64,000 nucleotides of DNA, from the NCBI GenBank assembly GCA_039881145.1, contig JAYKKI010000139.1, positions 2,836,501 through 2,900,500 on the forward strand. Direction: 5' to 3'. This stretch comes from Druceiella hillmani. Lineage: Eukaryota > Arthropoda > Insecta > Lepidoptera > Hepialidae. Shown one piece after another: positions 37,714 through 48,342 of this stretch; position 1 is the stretch's first letter, and each line of letters opens with the position of its first letter. The notes under the pieces are model-generated. The model searched no databases, was not told where the DNA came from, and was given only the letters and a program-made list of their open reading frames with translations. The position numbers and the translations under genes are program-made.

Positions 37714-38343
37714 AAAGAAATAAAAACTATAAAACAAATCGCAGTAAATAATAATTACACCCCATCAATTGTCATAAAACTGAACCATAATAAATTATGG
37801 AAAATACTAATAAAGGAAATATACCCGGTCGTACCAAATAATAATAATATTTACTATAAATCTATCCCATACATAGGTAATGTATCACTCAAATTAGGAA
37901 AACTCTTAACTAGTAATAAAAATATGAATAATACAACATGTGACTATAATACTTTAAATAACTTGGGCAAAACCCTTATTAATAATATGATAATAATGAT
38001 AGATAAGCATAAAAAGAGTGGTATCTATAAACTTTAATGTATCGACTGTAATAGTGTATACATAGGTCAAATAGGAGGAGATTTGACCACAAGATACAAA
38101 GAACACATTGCCAGCTGACGAAATAACAAACCAGACACATCTCACTTTGCTAAACACCTCATTGAAAATAACCATCACCTTCATACTGGTAATGCCTACT
38201 ATATATTACAAATAAATACAAAAGGCAATAAACTTAATATCCTAGAAAAATTAGAAATAAACAGACATAAAAAAGACACCAAGGTTAAAATATTAAAAGA
38301 ACAACTAAACATTATATCATCACCCTTACTTAACATCTTCTAG
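37714..38343 (+). pseudogene. Penelope-like element: RT C-terminus and GIY-YIG endonuclease
   Basis: A single frame of 210 codons reads TIKQIAVNNNYTPSIVIKL, IYPVVPNNN, SIPYIGNVSLKLGKLL, then the GIY-YIG nuclease: GIYKL (38020), CIDCNSVYIGQIGG (YIG at 38059-38067), TTRYKEH with the catalytic Arg, SHFAKHLIENNHH, LNILEKLEI with the metal-binding Glu, and the terminal SPLLNIF-stop. This is the C-terminal third of a Penelope-type retroelement protein, in which the nuclease nicks target DNA for the RT. Only two in-frame stops interrupt it (38035-38037 and 38116-38118), both single-codon hits in otherwise well-kept sequence, so the copy is fairly young. The RT fingers/palm are missing (5' truncation, usual for PLEs). 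Terminal sequence of the same family follows at 38.7 kb. Confidence 0.92.
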
Positions 38344-38614
38344 ACATAACATAGTTAGACAACTTTGATACTACAGTACTCTTCAAATTGTACCAACTAC
38401 ACATGTTAATATAAATATATAAAATTTCAAAAAAAATAAATAAAAAATAAAGAAGAGAAAAATAACTAAATAAATTAATAAATAAAACCGGAGATATGTA
38501 GAATTAGTGGTATAACCTTGTTCTCACTTTCAGATACCTTTGCTATTGTGTAAATATATTACCGAGAATAACTTCCATTTAATTTTATTACATAGACCGG
38601 AACATTCGCATTGT
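38344..38614 (+). other. Likely 3' untranslated part of the Penelope-like element
   Basis: Lies between the endonuclease stop codon and the ribozyme-bearing terminal sequence. No ORF. Confidence 0.5.
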
Positions 38615-38657
38615 ATAAATCAAATTGATGTCATAAAATAACATCAATTTGATTTAT
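38615..38657. repeat. Palindrome, 17-bp perfect arms, 9-nt spacer
   Basis: ATAAATCAAATTGATGT at 38615-38631 and its complement at 38641-38657, inside the presumed PLE 3' region. Confidence 0.9.
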
Positions 38658-38719
38658 TACCCTCACTAATCTTGTATAACGTTATAACTCTCGGAAATAT
38701 AGTAAAACCTATATCGCGC

Positions 38720-38880
38720 CCCTTCAATGAACACCTGAAGATGTAGTAATACAACGAAATCTAGGTCGTGGTAAAGAAATTAAAGAAAGTGGAAATAATA
38801 TTACGTCATGTAGATTCATTTAATTGTGAACAATGAATTTCTACAAAATTAACGCCAAATACATTCAATGTTTGAAATCT
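38720..38880 (+). mobile_element. Penelope-like element terminal sequence, copy B
   Basis: Contains ACCTGAAGATG, CTAGGTCGTGGTAAAGAAAT and TTCTACAAAATTAACGCCAA. These are the same blocks as in palindromes A, C and D, but here as a single arm in the sense of the upstream endonuclease ORF. It therefore identifies the palindromes as derived from this family. Confidence 0.85.
38732..38770 (+). ncRNA. Hammerhead-ribozyme-like motif, copy B
   Basis: CTGAAGA (38735-38741), stem II GTAGT-AAT-ACAAC with one mismatch, GAAA, a 3-bp stem III (ATC/GGT including one wobble), then GTC with the expected cut after 38767. CAC before the core pairs with GTG after it. The invariant core residues are intact in this copy, unlike copy A. 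Stem I is very short, so activity alone is doubtful; pairing of two copies as a dimer is a known solution for PLE hammerheads. Confidence 0.5.
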
Positions 38881-39506
38881 TGCAGTATCGTAATTTTTTT
38901 GCTGGCAAAAATTATGAAATGAAAAAATATTAGCAAGCGCAAAATTTTTATACTTCTATGAAATCACATTAACTTATTAAAATGACAGTATTTGCTGCAA
39001 AAAATTGTATATATTTACATCTTACTAATGCCGTAGCATGTAATAAAATATTTTGTATATCTGCGTCCGAATTCAAAAGAACATAACCTCGTATAACTTT
39101 CTTGGAAGAGCTCACGATATAAGAGTTTATTGATATAAATGCTTGAAAAATAGTAAATTATAACTTGGAAATTTTTAATTCTCATATTTCGCCGCTTTTA
39201 TTTAGCAATGGGAATGAAGGAAGATACGCGAACGGATATTATTATCGGTGAACAAAAAACCATTGGAAAGTTCTAAAATCCATCCCTCATTCCAAAAATT
39301 TCCTACCCCTCTAATTTTATTATACCAAATTAATATTTAATTATTCCTTCATTACAGAATTATATTTCCAAAAAAGTATTGTCTATCTAAAGTACTTAAA
39401 TGTGAAAGAACCGTCAAGTGTCATAAGATCTTTGTGTACTAACGATATTACACTTGCGAGAAAAATTATATTACATTACAGTGTGAGAATTAAGTAAACT
39501 CAACTA
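38881..39506. other. AT-rich non-coding stretch
   Basis: Nothing recognised. Confidence 0.5.
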
Positions 39507-39602
39507 AATAGAAAACAAGTTAGGAAGTTCTTAGAACAGTATAATTAGATTTGACCACTTACCTTTACCTTTTTCAAAGAACTTCGTAACTTGTTTTCTA
39601 TT
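39507..39602. repeat. Inverted repeat, 26-bp arms, one mismatch
   Basis: AATAGAAAACAAGTTAGGAA followed by GTTCTT (39507-39532) is complementary to 39577-39602 with one mismatch; spacer 44 nt. Confidence 0.92.
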
Positions 39603-40127
39603 GTATCAATTCTAGTATCAGGCATGATATTAAATAAACACTAATTTTTGTCTTACGCTGTTAAATATTTTTTTACTGGATATTAACTGTAGCAGTACTT
39701 CTTTGTCAAAGTCTTGTTATTTGTTAAGAGTGTACAATATATCCACTAGTTATACCTTAATAAACTTTTAAAATTATTTTTATAGCCTAGGACTTTATTT
39801 GCTGCGGATACCTGTTCATTTAGATAAATATTTCCAATTACATATTCCAAATGTTTATTTCAATGTAATATCATCCAGTACATTAAAAATTAGATTTTAG
39901 ATTCTATTTTATATATTTATATTATTTCAATTAGATTTTATAATCACTCTTCAAAAAAGGTAAGTGGAGGACGCAAGTGAAACGCGAGACGTGCAGATAA
40001 AAAATGAAACTTTAGATTGGTAAAATTAGATATTTCAAAAAAATTAAAAATGTGTTTCATTTATTTTTGCCACAAAATGTAACAAGGTTTACGAAAATTG
40101 GAAACCTGTTGGTTTACAATTTATGTT
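39603..40127. other. AT-rich non-coding stretch
   Basis: Nothing recognised. Confidence 0.5.
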
Positions 40128-40266
40128 AAAAACCAATACTTTTTAACCACAAAATATATTCTTAAACTCGTATTTCTTACTTTTTAAAATCTATTTAAAT
40201 TAACCAAGTAAGTAATACGAGCTTATAAACACATTTAATGGTTGAAAAGTATTGATTAATTTTAAA
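40128..40266. mobile_element. Imperfect foldback, MITE-like
   Basis: The left arm (40128-40183: AAAACCAATACTTTTTAACC ... ACTCGTATTTCTTACTT) pairs with the right arm (40205-40266, complement AATCAATACTTTTCAACC ... GCTCGTATTACTTACTT) at roughly 80 percent. The element is about 140 bp with no coding capacity. This is the shape of a small MITE or an old inverted duplication. Confidence 0.55.
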
Positions 40267-40309
40267 TAATTTACATATATTAAAAAAAAAAGTGTATATG
40301 GATATAAAA

Positions 40310-40311
<2 letters not shown>

Positions 40312-40346
<35 letters not shown>
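40312..40346. repeat. Short (TA)n microsatellite
   Basis: About 35 bp of TA. Confidence 0.9.
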
Positions 40347-40349
<3 letters not shown>

Positions 40350-40670
40350 GTATTCGGGCAATTATTTTCATGTTTGATCACAAAACAGAAACTAAACGAT
40401 AAAGCGACTGAATGCAACATTTCTGTCCGTACGATTTCATTATCAGGAAACAAAAGATCTATAAGATAAAAAATAATTTATTCGTTAAAATATACTCCTG
40501 GATCTGAAATCAAGTTGCTCCGATGAACTTATTTCGAGAGTGAATATAACGTTACCAAAAAATTAGTGTAAATTTTAAAAATTAGTTTAATTAATGAAAG
40601 CTTTATTCAATATCTAGTGGAAATTTGTTGTACACAAAGAATTTGATAGCAAATATTACGACATTTGTGT

Positions 40671-40856
40671 TACTCCTATCAGCTGAGTTACTTCTGTTAA
40701 TTTATTTTCTACTAATCTTTGAGTCAATCGCTGTTTCGTAAAGCAATATTTGGTGAGGTTCCAAGTTTCGGCCTCGTAAATGAGAATTGCTGGAATACAT
40801 ATCCTATGTGTCGAATATATGAGGGTTCGTAGTAAATATGCTGTTTGATGTCACTC
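40671..40856 (-). pseudogene. RTE-type RT C-terminal relic, minus strand
   Basis: The minus strand reads CIPAILIYEAETWNLTK then KQRLTQRLVENKL. This matches the CVLPxMTYGAETWTLTK...RLRVTQRAMERxML signature near the C-terminus of RTE-like non-LTR proteins. The upstream part needs frame changes to follow. It is a dead fragment. Together with 42912-43181 it could come from one element on the minus strand (see findings). Confidence 0.68.
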
Positions 40857-42568
40857 TCAGTGACGTTAAAATACCGCAAATATTTTTAAAACTATACAAT
40901 TTAGAACCATCGCTATAATTTTTTGGTAAACGTTAAATATGTTTCATATATTACAGTTCTTTTTTTTTATTTTAACTGTTAGAGTTTTAAAGATAAAGGC
41001 GCGGTTACATATTTTTGTGAACATTTTAGACCAAGTCTTCACAACTAGCTCACACAAAAAATGTAAAAAAATATATATGTTGGGGATTTTATAATTTGCT
41101 CTTTTTAATTTCATTGGTACAGAAAACTATAAAAATACCAAATGTTTTATTTGCTGCCTCTAAACTCTTCAGTACTAACAACTGAGAAATATTCGTGTAA
41201 AAACCACTAATCAAAATTTAAAATTGTCACCGCAAAAGGTTTTTGAAAATAAACTACAGTGAAAGACAGTCCGATAAATTGATACAAATTTATCTTATAA
41301 AGATCCATGTTTGTATTTCTTAAAGTAAAGAACACTAAGAGCCGAACATGTGCGTGGTATTTTATATTTTAAATTATTTCAGTATGTGCGTTTCTGATAA
41401 TTTTGTTCATGGTAGATCTCATGCCATAAATATTTTCCTGAAAATTTTCACACTTTTTTCTTTACCCTTTTAAGAAATGAAGATGTGAAAAGAGCGTTTC
41501 CATTTACTTTTGGAAAATATATTTTAACATATTTCTCATTTTATAAGTTTTAATTTTAGGTTCCATATTTGTAACGACAATACATTTACTTTCTTGCGGA
41601 TATATTTCCGCCTTATATATTTCTTTTGCGATATCGTAAAAAATTGTAATGTTTTATTGTATTGATTTGATCCTATGTAAAATATAAGTACTGTTAGAAC
41701 AATGACTAATAAATATAGTGGTGATATATACTTACCCTCAGTTACCATAATTGATATAAGGCCTTTATCTTTTTGTATGAATGATACAAATTTTATTCAG
41801 TTTGCTGAAAGAGGAATCCTAATTAAATTTTTCTTAAGGATAAAAGGTATAAGTTTATTATTTAAATTATAAAGTAATATAATACAATTAAATTTTGAAG
41901 AAAATCGATAATATTTTCATTGAGATTTCAACTTTTATCTTTTTGCAATGGAAATATTTGGTTAATTATTTTCCATTTAAACCTAAAATAAAGTAACCAC
42001 TCGGTGGATTCTCCAAAGCTAGAATATTAATTTTCTCATAAATATTGGCAAAAGCAACGTAATTTAATTTATTAGAATTATGGACATGGCGAAATAACAA
42101 AAGTCCTTTTCTTTTGTTGCTAACCACATGAAATAAAAACTTGTTCAAGTAATTAATATTGTTCACTCACTATACTTCTTTACTGTAATATATACTGAAC
42201 AATGTGATTCAAAGCTTTTTAGCTCATAGCGTATTTCATGCAAGTTTTTATGTTACATGCGCAGTATTTCGCATCCAAAGCACAATAGAAAAGACAAGTT
42301 ATTCCTTCCGCCTTAATGTCAAATACGCAGTTTGCATAAACTGTTCTTCATTATCCAAATAAAGGTAATTTTTAACTGCCACAACACCAGAGGCTGCGCC
42401 GGATATTAAAGTGATATTTCGTAAAAAGGAGGAGTCTCTAAGCTTTTAAAAGCTTTTATTATTAATGGATAAACGTTTAACTTAAGAACTTTTCCCTAAG
42501 TCTTTTTGAAGGCAACAAAGTGTGTTGTCTTAGTAGAGATTTATAGTCATACCACGTGCAACATAAAT
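40857..42568. other. Non-coding stretch, possibly eroded retrotransposon interior
   Basis: Sits between two RTE signatures on the same strand, but I can read no RT core here. A near-consensus splice acceptor and donor (minus strand, about 41825-41740) enclose a segment with stops in all frames, so it is not a coding exon. Weak minus-strand frames at 41536-41748 and 41966-42166 are unassigned. Confidence 0.4.
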
Positions 42569-42627
42569 AATCTGCGCAAGATAAATTACACTACATGGGT
42601 GAATGTATCATTTATTTTGCGCAGATT
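42569..42627. repeat. Inverted repeat, 18-bp arms, one mismatch
   Basis: AATCTGCGCAAGATAAAT (42569-42586) and its complement at 42610-42627, spacer 23 nt. Confidence 0.9.
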
Positions 42628-42911
42628 CATTCTGAATAAGCAAGAAGAAATTACCTTAATGTTCGTTACCGATTAGTAGTTGGTTATCGACTAGTTGATA
42701 TTTGCTGGATGTAAATAGAAGCTAATATATTCATTTATTATAAGTTTAAAAAACGGGAAAAATTAAAAAGAAATAAAATGGAAGAAAGAAAATAAAATAC
42801 GCCTCATGATGTGATGGGAATCCTAATTGTTATAATAATGAGTTGGTTTTTACTCCTCAAATATCCAACCTAATTCCTACAAATTTTGTTTTTCTTTCAT
42901 ATAGGCTGGGC
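42628..42911. other. AT-rich non-coding stretch
   Basis: Nothing recognised. Confidence 0.5.
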
Positions 42912-43181
42912 TTAATCTATCATTTTAAACCTTCGATCGTCCCTTGACGTCATCAGTCTTTTCCGATGAGGGAAAACTAGTTTTCGTAGGTTGGTCGCGG
43001 TTTCACAGAACCAAATCATTCTTGACCGTCCCACTAGGTGGTTACTTTCCGGGGTTGAATATGGTCCTACTATTTGGGCCTCCTGGTCATGATGTCCAAT
43101 AAATTGAACGATCATCGTAGAGGTTATAATTATCTCCATTGTTTCTTGCCCTCCATAAGACGTTTTCATACGTTGCATCAT
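42912..43181 (-). pseudogene. RTE-type endonuclease domain relic, minus strand
   Basis: An 89-codon minus-strand frame contains GPYSTPESNH, GRSRMIWFCETATNL, VFPHRKRLMTS, DDRRF and a final MID. Spacing and residues follow the APE-type endonuclease of RTE elements (SNDNGxRLINFA..NL, FPHRxIHxxTWxSPDGRTxNQIDH). TW and NQ are lost and the N-terminal catalytic part is not recognisable. The block is clearly less AT-rich than its flanks. The match is by motif order only. Confidence 0.5.
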
Positions 43182-44074
43182 TTTGCGATATTTAAAATCA
43201 TTTTCGCTCCTATTTACTCAGTGAAGTAATATTCTTTTCAGTAATGTGACCTTAATTTCTCAAATAATTTTCTAGATTTTAAAAATATTTTCTGAGAAAA
43301 AATAGACAGTTTTTTTACTATAAGGTTTAGAAAGCGATTAAAACAAAATTCGCCAATGGTCCCATTTTTACGTGAGCCAAATAGGAGAGGCAACTAGCAC
43401 CAAGCAACTTTCGTACCTATAATGCCTCGGCCTACTACTATATCAACATAATTGCATCGACGCTCGGGATAGATTATTAATAAATTTACGATACTTCTAC
43501 TGACGTAAACTGGACATATGAGGAATGTTTAATAAAAGCAATAAAAAGGTAAAGGTATTCTACTTAAAGTTATAAATATCGGAAGCAATAATTCTAAATC
43601 ATAATTAAATATCTTAACGTTTCTTCTTAAGATGATTAATATAATAATATTTTATATGCTCAGTAACGTTTATTTAGAAAATTGTAAATTTGAGAAAATT
43701 TAATTATATATTTTTTTCTTGCAGTCAATATTATGAACAAAATCGATCCAGATATAAACTTCATATGAAAGACTCAGAAATACACATCATATGAAGGTTT
43801 TTAAGTAATATTCATGGCACATATGTTTCCCATAACTTCTCTTGGCATCCACAAGATTTATCTATTATTTTATTTAAACTATATTTTTACAAATAATCGC
43901 TTTCAAGTTTGTTTTTACGTAACAATAATAAATGAGGAATTAGTAGGTTGGAAAATTTTAAAAACCCAGATTTTTTCGTTTGCTTATTTTTTTTCACTTT
44001 AGCCATTTCATGGAAAGTTTGTCAAAAAAGCGCATAATTTACGTACGTAAGTATTAAACTTACCCTATATATAA
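43182..44074. other. Non-coding stretch
   Basis: A GC-richer patch near 43360-43470 may belong to the retrotransposon relic, but I read no motif in it. Confidence 0.45.
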
Positions 44075-44077
44075 ATG

Positions 44078-44147
<70 letters not shown>
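44075..44147. repeat. (TA)n-(TG)n microsatellite
   Basis: TA tract followed by a TG tract. Confidence 0.95.
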
Positions 44148-44464
44148 CTTAGAAATAGTTGGCTTTTCGTTTGTTTGAAATACTATATTATGAAAGGCAT
44201 AATAACAATAAATTACTTTTGTTACTTGTTAATAAAACCGGTAGGGGGCGCTAAAACCAGATCGCGGCTGAATTATAGTTCCTTATTTCTTACGAAACAT
44301 AAAACTATATATATTTTATGAATTTTTATATCCTGCTTATGAGTGCACGTAATAGCTTGTAATAGAAAAATAAGTTTTCTAACTCGACTCGACAGTTAGA
44401 TATTATATTACGAATCGTCTTCTGTATATTTTTCTTAAATCGAATATTTCGAATCGATTTTTAT
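44148..44464. other. Non-coding stretch with CTCF-like motif
   Basis: CCGGTAGGGGGCGCTAAA at 44238-44255 matches the CTCF core GRGGGCGCT. Nothing else recognised. Confidence 0.35.
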
Positions 44465-44690
44465 TGAATATATTTGGCGTTACTTATGTAGATATCCATT
44501 ATAGTTAAATATAATAGTATAATTTTTTATCACTAACTAAAATTACGTGATGTAGCACTATTTTTACTGTATTTATATATTCTTTACTACGACCTAGGTT
44601 TCGTTGTATGATAACACTTTCAGATCTATGATAAACATGTGTTTGTCATGCAACAAAACCTAAGTCGTGGTAAAGAATTTAAATAATAAA
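44465..44690. mobile_element. Palindromic Penelope-like element terminus, copy C
   Basis: The left part has ATATATTTGGCGTTA, TACGTGATGTAGCACTATTT and TACTACGACCTAGGTTTCGT. The right part has ACAAAACCTAAGTCGTGGTA. It is the most diverged of the three palindromes and carries an extra AT-rich segment in the left arm. The ribozyme-like core is degraded (CTGAAAG on the minus strand). It lies between two (TA)n tracts. Confidence 0.75.
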
Positions 44691-44735
44691 ATGATTTTTT
44701 TCCAGGATTCTGTAGAACTGGAGTATTGATTCTCA

Positions 44736-44737
<2 letters not shown>

Positions 44738-44784
<47 letters not shown>

Positions 44785-44788
44785 GGTT

Positions 44789-44847
<59 letters not shown>
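44738..44847. repeat. (TA)n microsatellite
   Basis: Two TA tracts separated by TACATATAGGTTTATG. The 77-codon frame is read-through. Confidence 0.95.
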
Positions 44848-47049
44848 GGTGTTTATTATTTTTTTTTACTTCAGTTAGAAAAAAGGCTTATTTTACGTTT
44901 TATTTCAAAGATAATTTATTCCTCTATAGCCAACGAATAACGTCTTTCTTGGTCCGACAACTATTCTAGGACATAGCGTATATATGTACGTACGTAAAAC
45001 ATAATATTTATCTATATATTAATACGTGAAGAGGAAATTTGTACCTCTTAATATGTTTATTGCGCATACGAAGGAGTGTGAGATTTGGTATAGTTAAAGT
45101 TATATATGGAGGGGAGCAAAAAGCTAAAATTTATATAACGTTCAAACTAAAAACTTAACAAATGACGGTCGAATTTCGACTATTGGGTGACCATTACTAT
45201 TCATAAATAGAAATACTATGTATTCTTCAATGTCATTGTGGATCTTAGTGTGTACGCAATCATTACTGTGGAAATTTCACTTAAAATTAATGCTTTTATG
45301 GATGGAAATTTGGTATTTCATTTGGAACGAAATATGAAATAATGATGTAGTCATGCTTTAAATACTTCAATGTAAAATAAATGATAGTTTAGACTCAAAC
45401 CAAATTACAAACATTTTTAATTTATACTTCTATAAAATAATACGCGATCATGTAGTTAGTAAATCGATACTTACTTTCCATGAAATGATATTACGAGTAA
45501 TGAAGGAATGATAATACTCAGTGAACACCTCAAATTGATGTGTCAAACGTAATAAAATAAACAAAAACTTCCTTTCATACTCAGGCCTTAATTTCAAGAA
45601 AAACGTTTAACTGTCACGTAAAAAGGGTTTGCTATCCTATCGTAGTACTGAGGGTTTAAGATTTTATTTGCAATAAAAATTTGCTGCAAGCAAAAATTTT
45701 GTTTTGTACTTGAATAAAATGGGTTTTTAATGAGTCGAATATTACGGATAATAATACTATTGGGATCACCCGAATTATAACGATTTTCAATGCGCAATTT
45801 TGGAGTAGATATTTCAATTTACCTAAATTTTATTCGCTAAGCTATAAAAAGGCATAAATTTCATTAAACTTAATATGTGTGAAATTCGGTCCCATTAGTT
45901 CGTGTTGGACGCATCTCCAAAGAGAAAATGGTTTCCTCTAATTTTAGTGCATCCGTAGATTTTCTACAAATGTATCTGGTGTGACAAGGGAGACACACCT
46001 AGTCAAGCAAAATATTGATAATAGTGATGTGATGCAATTTATGGTTTTTTCTTTCCTTAGTTTGAAAAAAAAATAACAACAAATTAGGTACAAATGAAGA
46101 TCAAAAATTTGAAGACGGCTTTAATGCTAAAAGCCTATTTTTGCAATTATCAATCGGTAAGTTATATTCTCAGCTAAAACATAGTCAAACATTGTTTAAA
46201 CATGTGGGTTTTTCGTTTTAAAAACCAAAGGTAAGTTAACTGATTTTATAAGTTATATTATCAAGGCATGTACCCCAAAATAAGACACTGATACATATGT
46301 CTTACACATTTCATGTATTATGTTTTTAAATACTTTTTATTCGGATATTGTCGGCTTTTTTGAGATGTCTAGGTGTAAAAAGTTGTCTATAGATAATGCA
46401 TTATTTAGTCAATAAATATGATAAGTACGAGTGAGATTTGTACTGTGAGGTGTTCCATTTCACTTAGGCATGTATAAATATTTAAGAATATATGGTATTT
46501 ACGTCAAGCTGTTAATGTTATTTCTTACCATATAAATACGGTATATTTTCACAGGCATTAAAATATCATAGATATTTCAAAATCTAAGAAATGTGAAATC
46601 AAGGCCACGGTTTCTGGTAAATTTTTGTCAAGGTTCAGTTTTAGAGATAGGGCATATTTTTATAAACATTTTTGCCCAAATCTGGTTAACTATTTTAAAT
46701 AAAATACTGAAAAAAATAAATTTCGAATCCATGAATAGAAACAAAAGACATGTGCTTTATTAAAATAAGCATCAAAAAACATCGCAAAGCTCTGATTCTT
46801 TTATTAATTAGCTAAGCAAATCAATTTATACATTATGTGGAAAACTATGCAAAGTTAACGCTTTTTTATATCTCAGAAAGATGAGGTTATCTTTTGACGT
46901 AACATCCTCAGTGAGCAAAACATCTAAAGATATTGCGGCTGTTAGTAAATGAGAACGAGAATTAGTAATGAGAAAAATAAACAATAAGTCAAAGGAAAAG
47001 AGAAAGAGACAATGAAAGGGAAATGTAAGGGTTAGGGAAGAAAGACTAA
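44848..47049. other. AT-rich non-coding stretch
   Basis: Nothing recognised except a purine-rich run near 46950-47040 that leads into the next feature. Confidence 0.5.
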
Positions 47050-47228
47050 GATGCAAAAGGAGGACCCCGATAGGGAAGAGACAAGTTCTTCAAAAACCAA
47101 ACGATACTTCAGATATCGTTACCTATGAATTGTGCCAGAAAAAGGAAGTTAATGAGGCAAAAAATACAGGAAACAAATATTTAGTATGCAGGGCATTTGG
47201 AAAGACGAGATGTGGTACAAATAGAGCA
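47050..47228 (+). pseudogene. Possible C-terminal relic of a pogo/Tigger-type transposase
   Basis: A plus-strand frame reads CKRRTPIGKRQVLQKPNDTS, then TYELCQKKE, LVCRAFGKTRCG and stops. Many insect pogo/Tigger-like and jerky-like proteins end with a basic linker (KRKxPxGKSxVLTxTP) followed by a Cys-rich C..C...C..C segment. Order and spacing are suggestive, but the zinc-binding pattern is incomplete and nothing upstream reads as a DDE catalytic domain. The match is weak. Confidence 0.22.
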
Positions 47229-48295
47229 TTGTGAAATTATAAACAATTGAGAATTTAAATTATAAACAATTGAAAAAACGTGGTGAAAATTATAAACAAA
47301 ACAAATTCATGCATCGTATATTTGAATACCGAAAGATATAAGCAGCAACGGTGGTGGAAAAAAAGATAATATGGACAGGACAAAACAGGAAATGTACTTT
47401 ACAATAGACAAGGATACCAGACAAGAACAGTTTTTCCAGGGGACTTTCCGAAATTTAAATCCACAGCGTAGTTCAAACGTTAGGAGAGGAATGAAATCTG
47501 CGCTCATGAATTTTGGACATATCGATTTACTATCATATTTAATTCTATAAATTTGCAACGGAGACTAGTTGTCTAATGACTTCCCTCGTGTAAATTTTCT
47601 ACATCTAGATTTTCCAATGTTTATAACACGGCTTGAGACGTTTATACAATTATAAAGTTATTAAACTTTCATAATTTATAATTCGATAACGTTTAGACTG
47701 CAATCACTAAATGTTAAGAACCCTGTGCTAATTTATGTTGCTCGTCTAACTTTGCTCGCACAGCATATCCTTATTATAAGTAATGTTTAGTCCATTACGA
47801 ATTACGGCATCTGCTAATGGTCAATTATCCAATACGCAATAACTAAGCATTGAGATTTATGATAACAATAACTGTTAAGTTTGCGCCGTGAATACAAAGT
47901 TTTCTCAGCTGTGACATAGTTTGTGTTACCAATTTATAACTTATATAATATATATTTTTATAAAAATAGGACATATTTTTTTGTTATAAGCTTCCCTTTA
48001 TTATGTCCATTAGTGGGTGATGACAATAAGTGGGCTCAAATAATAACGCAATTTGCATCATTGAAAATCCGATTTCTGCTTTCGGGAGGAAAAATGTTTT
48101 CTGTTTCTTTCTTTGTGCTAAAAATATTTTTTGTACAAAAAACACATCAAGTCTTATTGAAATTACACTGTAAAAGGTATTAGATCTCTCACAGGTTATA
48201 CATTTTTAGAAAAATATGTTCTCTGCGACTGTAAATTTTGAATTATAATAAGGTTTCAGCTTTCTGAATATCATGCGCTTTTTGTTCAAAGTTAG
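47229..48295. other. Non-coding stretch with a small direct repeat
   Basis: AAATTATAAACAATTGA is repeated at about 47229, 47256 and, partly, 47287. The frames at 47307-47558 (minus) and 47923-48183 (plus) are unassigned. Confidence 0.45.
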
Positions 48296-48342
48296 TAAAT
48301 TATCGCGTTTACTATAAGAATTATAGTAAACACGATAATTTA
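48296..48342. repeat. Palindrome, 22-bp arms, 3-nt spacer, one mismatch
   Basis: TAAATTATCGCGTTTACTAT then AA (48296-48317), spacer GAA, complement at 48321-48342 with one mismatch. Confidence 0.93.

Noticed and set aside
41740..41826. Strong acceptor (CCTCTTTCAG) and donor (GGGTAAGT) on the minus strand suggesting an exon
   Set aside because: The enclosed 70 nt has stops in all three frames. Only a non-coding exon would be possible, with nothing to support it.
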